A stretch of 64,000 bases of DNA, taken from Coprococcus_C hominis (GTDB taxonomy: Bacteria; Bacillota; Clostridia; Lachnospirales; Lachnospiraceae). Position numbers and translations under genes: made by a program. The stretch is from NCBI RefSeq assembly GCF_020687505.1, contig NZ_JAJEQT010000005.1. One strand, written 5' to 3'. Below are positions 60,028 to 64,000 of the stretch, piece by piece (position 1 is the stretch's first letter; every line of letters starts with the position of its first letter). The notes below the pieces were generated by a model that had not been told where the DNA came from, did no database searches, and was given only the letters and a program-made list of their open reading frames with translations.

Positions 60028-63000
60028 TTATTCATTTCCATATGGTATTTTAGATTCTGCAACCATAGACAATGTATTCTGCTCATCAAGACTATACTTC
60101 ACTGTATTATGCTCTGGCTCAGTAAATGTAGACGAACCACCGATGCCAAAATACTTTTCAAAGAAAATCTTCAGCTTGTCAATGACACCTTGTTTCTTCT
60201 TGGCTCTGCCACCACCGCCAAATCGTGAAATCGGTGGCATAAGTTTATCTATATCCGTTCCGGCTGTTTTTATTTCTCCGTCACGGAACGCATTTTCCAT
60301 AAACTTCCGTGTATCTTCTGGTTTTAGCTTTTCTTCTGTGATAATCGCATTAAGGTCATGGTCACGCTGCTCCACCACAAACTCGTGCCATTCATTCACG
60401 ACATCATCCACATCGTTGATTCCTGCAATAAAAGTTTCAATAAGCTGTTTCTTGCTACGCAGTTCCGGGCTGGCATCAATCGCCTTATTAATGGTAATCA
60501 GAACTTCCTTGTCTTCGCAATGGGTATCATGGTACTTCTTTACGAGCATGAGAATATAATCGATGTTAATTTCTATCTGCCGGATCAGTTCAATCTCAAA
60601 TACTACATCATCTGTAATATCCGTACTTTCCTGACGCTTGCGTTTCCACTCATCACGTAAGTCCTGATAACGACCAAGATAATCCTGTAAATCACGTTCG
60701 GAAATCAGCTCATTCCCCTTGAACTCGTCAAAGGAAAGCAGGAGATTTCTCATACGAAGAATCGCACCAAACAAAGCAATAAAATCCTTCTGATTCTGCT
60801 CTCCGACAATCTGTGGGTCTGACAGAGGAAACTTATTGTTCAAATCTTCCACCATATCCACATATCCTGGCATTGGCTTGCCATCTACAGATTCATATCC
60901 GTAATAATAATCCTTAAAGCTCTGCAATAGAACAATCCCTCCGGCATTCTTGTCTCCAAACAGGGAAATAGCACTATCCACACGCTTTTGCAGATTTCGG
61001 AAACATACAATATTTCCAAAGGTCTTGATAGAATTCAGAATGCGGTTGGTACGGGAAAATGCCTGTATCAATCCGTGCATTTTCAGATTCTTGTCTACCC
61101 ACAACGTATTCATAGTTGTGGCATCAAAACCTGTAAGGAACATATTTACTACGATCAGAATATCCAGTTCCTTGTTTTTCATACGAAGCGACACATCTTT
61201 ATAGTAATTTTGGAATTTATCACTTGAGGTATCGTAATTCGTATGGAACATTTTATTATAATCGTCAATAGCTTCTTCCAGAAATTCTCTGGATGGCTGA
61301 TCAAGGGCAGAGGTATCCTCTGAATTTTCTTCATCCAGAATACCATCTGATTCTTCCTCATTTGCCCCGAAACTAAAAATAGTTGCAACTCGCAGTTTTT
61401 TGGTAGGATCTGCTACCATCTGCTTTTTGAATTCCTGATAATACAGTTTTGCCATAGGAACGCTTGATACTGCAAAAATGGAATTAAAACCGCTGATACG
61501 CTGTTTCTGCTTGATCTCCTCTACCTCGTCCCGTTTGGCAGAAGCCACCTCTGCAATATTAGTCAGCGTATTGTATATGTAAGTTTTATCCCCACGATAG
61601 GTCTTCTGGTCAAAATGTTCCAGTATATACTGTGTTACAATTCGGATACGTTCAGGAGCCATCATAACCTTTTCACGGTTAATGTCCCATACCATCTCGT
61701 CTGTTATTTCTTCTTCCACATCCATCGTTTTAATATAATCCACCCGGAATGGAAGAACATTTTTATCGTTAATCGCATCCACAATCGTGTAGCTGTGGAG
61801 CTGGTCTCCAAAGGTCTGACCTGTAGTAAAGAATTCTGGATTTTTTGCTCTGCCGGAATTAACAGAGAAAATCGGTGTTCCTGTAAATCCAAACAGATGA
61901 TATTTCTTGAAATTCTTCACAATCGCAGTGTGCATATCGCCAAACTGACTACGATGGCACTCATCAAAAATAATAACGATATGTTTCGTATACACTTCAT
62001 GTCCCGGATTCTTTTTTATAAAAGTAGCCAGTTTCTGGATTGTAGTAATAATGATGTGTGCATCTGGATCTTCCAACTGCCGTTTTAATATGGTTGTCGA
62101 GGTATTGCTGTTGGCTGCCCCTTTTTCAAAACGATCATATTCTTTCATGGTCTGATAGTCCAGATCCTTACGGTCAACCACAAACAGCACCTTGTCAATA
62201 TACGGCAGCTTCGATGCCAGTCTTGCCGTCTTGAACGAAGTCAGCGTCTTGCCGGAACCTGTGGTATGCCAGATGTAACCACCACCCTCGACACTGCCGT
62301 ACTTCTTATAATTATTGGCAATTTCGATGCGATTGAGAATTCGCTCCGTAGCTGTAATCTGGTACGGACGCATGACCATCAGCATATCCTCTGATGTAAA
62401 AATACAGTATTTCGTAAGGATATTCAGAATCGTATGCTTTGCGAAAAAAGTCTTTGTAAAATCAATCAGATCAGGGATTACACGGTTATTGGCATCTGCC
62501 CAGAAGCAGGTAAACTCAAAACTGTTACTGGTCTTGGTCTTACTTGCTCCCCGTTTCTCATGTTCTTTTTCTGCATTCCTTCTGGTACTGTTGGAATAAT
62601 ACTTTGTATTCGTGCCATTGGAAATAACAAAAATCTGAATATATTCATACAATCCGCATCCTGCCCAGAAAGAGTCTCTCTGGTAGCGGTTGATCTGATT
62701 GAATGCTTCACGGATAGCAACTCCTCTGCGCTTCAGCTCAATATGCACAAGAGGAAGACCGTTTACTAATATGGTAACATCATAGCGGTTGTCATGCTTC
62801 GCGCCATTTTCCGTGCCAATCACACAGCCCAGGCTGCCCTCTCTGATGCCAGTGGCAGCATTCACCTTGTACTGATTGATGACCTGCAGCCTGTTGTTAT
62901 GGATATTCTTTTTATCTATGAGTGTAATATTCTTGGAAGAACCGTCATCACGAGTCAGGACTTGGACATTGTCCTCCTGTATCTTCCTAGTCTTTTCCAC

Positions 63001-63285
63001 AATATGCTCATTTGGATTGGCAACGGCATTTTTGAAAAAATCATCCCATTCTGTGTCTGAAAACTGATAGTTATTCAATTCCTCTAATTTCTTACGGAGA
63101 TTGGCAATCAGGTCTTTCTCCGTGTGAATCGGCAGATATTCATATCCCTGTTCACAGAGCAAACGGATAAACTCCTGTTCCAGTGCTACTTCACTCTGGT
63201 AACTGTCAGAACGCTTCTTGACTGGCTCATATTCTGTGACAACAGTATTCTCCGATGTCTCTGCTACAATATTAAAGTACGGCAC
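60028..63285 (-). CDS. hsdR: Type I restriction endonuclease subunit R
   Basis: A 1085-residue motor and nuclease subunit. The N-terminal PD-(D/E)xK nuclease has D169, E183 and K185 (RYDVTILVNGLPLVHIELKRRG). The helicase motor carries Walker A TTGSGKT (341-347), motif II DECH (441-444), FGFTGTPIF, VVNMFLTGFDA and QAFSRTNR. A long helical C-terminal region binds the HsdM/HsdS complex. Length is typical. It translocates DNA and cuts it far from unmethylated sites. It starts 12 bases after the hsdS stop, so the genes are co-transcribed. Confidence 0.96.
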   Translation of the reverse strand: MPYFNIVAETSENTVVTEYEPVKKRSDSYQSEVALEQEFIRLLCEQGYEYLPIHTEKDLIANLRKKLEELNNYQFSDTEWDDFFKNAVANPNEHIVEKTRKIQEDNVQVLTRDDGSSKNITLIDKKNIHNNRLQVINQYKVNAATGIREGSLGCVIGTENGAKHDNRYDVTILVNGLPLVHIELKRRGVAIREAFNQINRYQRDSFWAGCGLYEYIQIFVISNGTNTKYYSNSTRRNAEKEHEKRGASKTKTSNSFEFTCFWADANNRVIPDLIDFTKTFFAKHTILNILTKYCIFTSEDMLMVMRPYQITATERILNRIEIANNYKKYGSVEGGGYIWHTTGSGKTLTSFKTARLASKLPYIDKVLFVVDRKDLDYQTMKEYDRFEKGAANSNTSTTILKRQLEDPDAHIIITTIQKLATFIKKNPGHEVYTKHIVIIFDECHRSQFGDMHTAIVKNFKKYHLFGFTGTPIFSVNSGRAKNPEFFTTGQTFGDQLHSYTIVDAINDKNVLPFRVDYIKTMDVEEEITDEMVWDINREKVMMAPERIRIVTQYILEHFDQKTYRGDKTYIYNTLTNIAEVASAKRDEVEEIKQKQRISGFNSIFAVSSVPMAKLYYQEFKKQMVADPTKKLRVATIFSFGANEEESDGILDEENSEDTSALDQPSREFLEEAIDDYNKMFHTNYDTSSDKFQNYYKDVSLRMKNKELDILIVVNMFLTGFDATTMNTLWVDKNLKMHGLIQAFSRTNRILNSIKTFGNIVCFRNLQKRVDSAISLFGDKNAGGIVLLQSFKDYYYGYESVDGKPMPGYVDMVEDLNNKFPLSDPQIVGEQNQKDFIALFGAILRMRNLLLSFDEFKGNELISERDLQDYLGRYQDLRDEWKRKRQESTDITDDVVFEIELIRQIEINIDYILMLVKKYHDTHCEDKEVLITINKAIDASPELRSKKQLIETFIAGINDVDDVVNEWHEFVVEQRDHDLNAIITEEKLKPEDTRKFMENAFRDGEIKTAGTDIDKLMPPISRFGGGGRAKKKQGVIDKLKIFFEKYFGIGGSSTFTEPEHNTVKYSLDEQNTLSMVAESKIPYGNE

Positions 63286-63297
63286 ATCCTCGCCTCC

Positions 63298-64000
<703 letters not shown>

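Overview
The window looks like a chromosomal segment of an anaerobic gut Firmicute, most likely a Lachnospiraceae member related to Roseburia, Agathobacter or Lachnospira. The reasons are strong AGGAGG-type ribosome binding sites, a monoderm cell-envelope gene set (LTA-synthase-like sulfatase, meso-DAP dehydrogenase, MraZ-headed division cluster), a bile salt hydrolase, and a mobilisable element with a Tn916-like integrase. The species assignment is inference from gene content; no rRNA gene is present.

1-8.3 kb: a partial membrane-protein gene, then the minus-strand operon nnr-mazF(endoA)-corC-yebC. A plus-strand lytic transglycosylase and a two-FHA ABC transporter follow, facing each other. 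8.3-22.2 kb: a reduced, inverted division and cell-wall (dcw) cluster transcribed right to left as mraZ-rsmH-ftsL-PBP-PBP-mraY-murD-ftsW-ftsQ-ftsZ, preceded by lgt and ychF. The cluster starts at a promoter with five helically phased MraZ boxes and contains an internal terminator-like hairpin. murE, murF, murG, murC and ftsA are absent from it.

22.2-35.2 kb: an accessory region. First comes debris (a frameshifted HTH gene, a frameshifted ParR-like gene, a transposase fragment). Then an 11 kb block lies between two direct copies of a decayed IS4-type transposase 3' end. The block holds three minus-strand operons: bile salt hydrolase - small alarmone synthetase - cardiolipin synthase; citrate synthase - MarR; and phospholipase D/ClsC-like - response regulator - histidine kinase - FUSC-type membrane protein - CDP-alcohol phosphatidyltransferase. 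Two of the operons share an unusual 19-bp promoter motif containing an 11-bp direct repeat, which suggests co-regulation. The block reads as a membrane-lipid or bile-stress island.

35.4-51.2 kb: ordinary core genes (DMT exporter, NhaC antiporter, ddh, LTA-synthase-like protein, methyltransferase, hslO, PHP phosphoesterase, NSS transporter, D-2-hydroxyacid dehydrogenase, birA, nfo, HD phosphohydrolase, LMW-PTP). 51.4-64 kb: an integrative mobilisable element (integrase, excisionase, primase-helicase, MobQ relaxase, accessory Mob protein, putative oriT, ssb), followed by probable defence genes: an AlbA-type ATPase, a GIY-YIG protein, HsdR, and an HsdS whose reading frame runs into a tetranucleotide repeat of at least 13 units at the window edge (a phase-variable type I restriction system).

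The most novel-looking signal is a three-copy intergenic element (about 5.5, 39.1 and 47.0 kb). Its core is conserved, but its long flanking arms and inner stems differ completely between copies while remaining self-complementary. This indicates an undescribed structured RNA or hairpin-borne repeat family.
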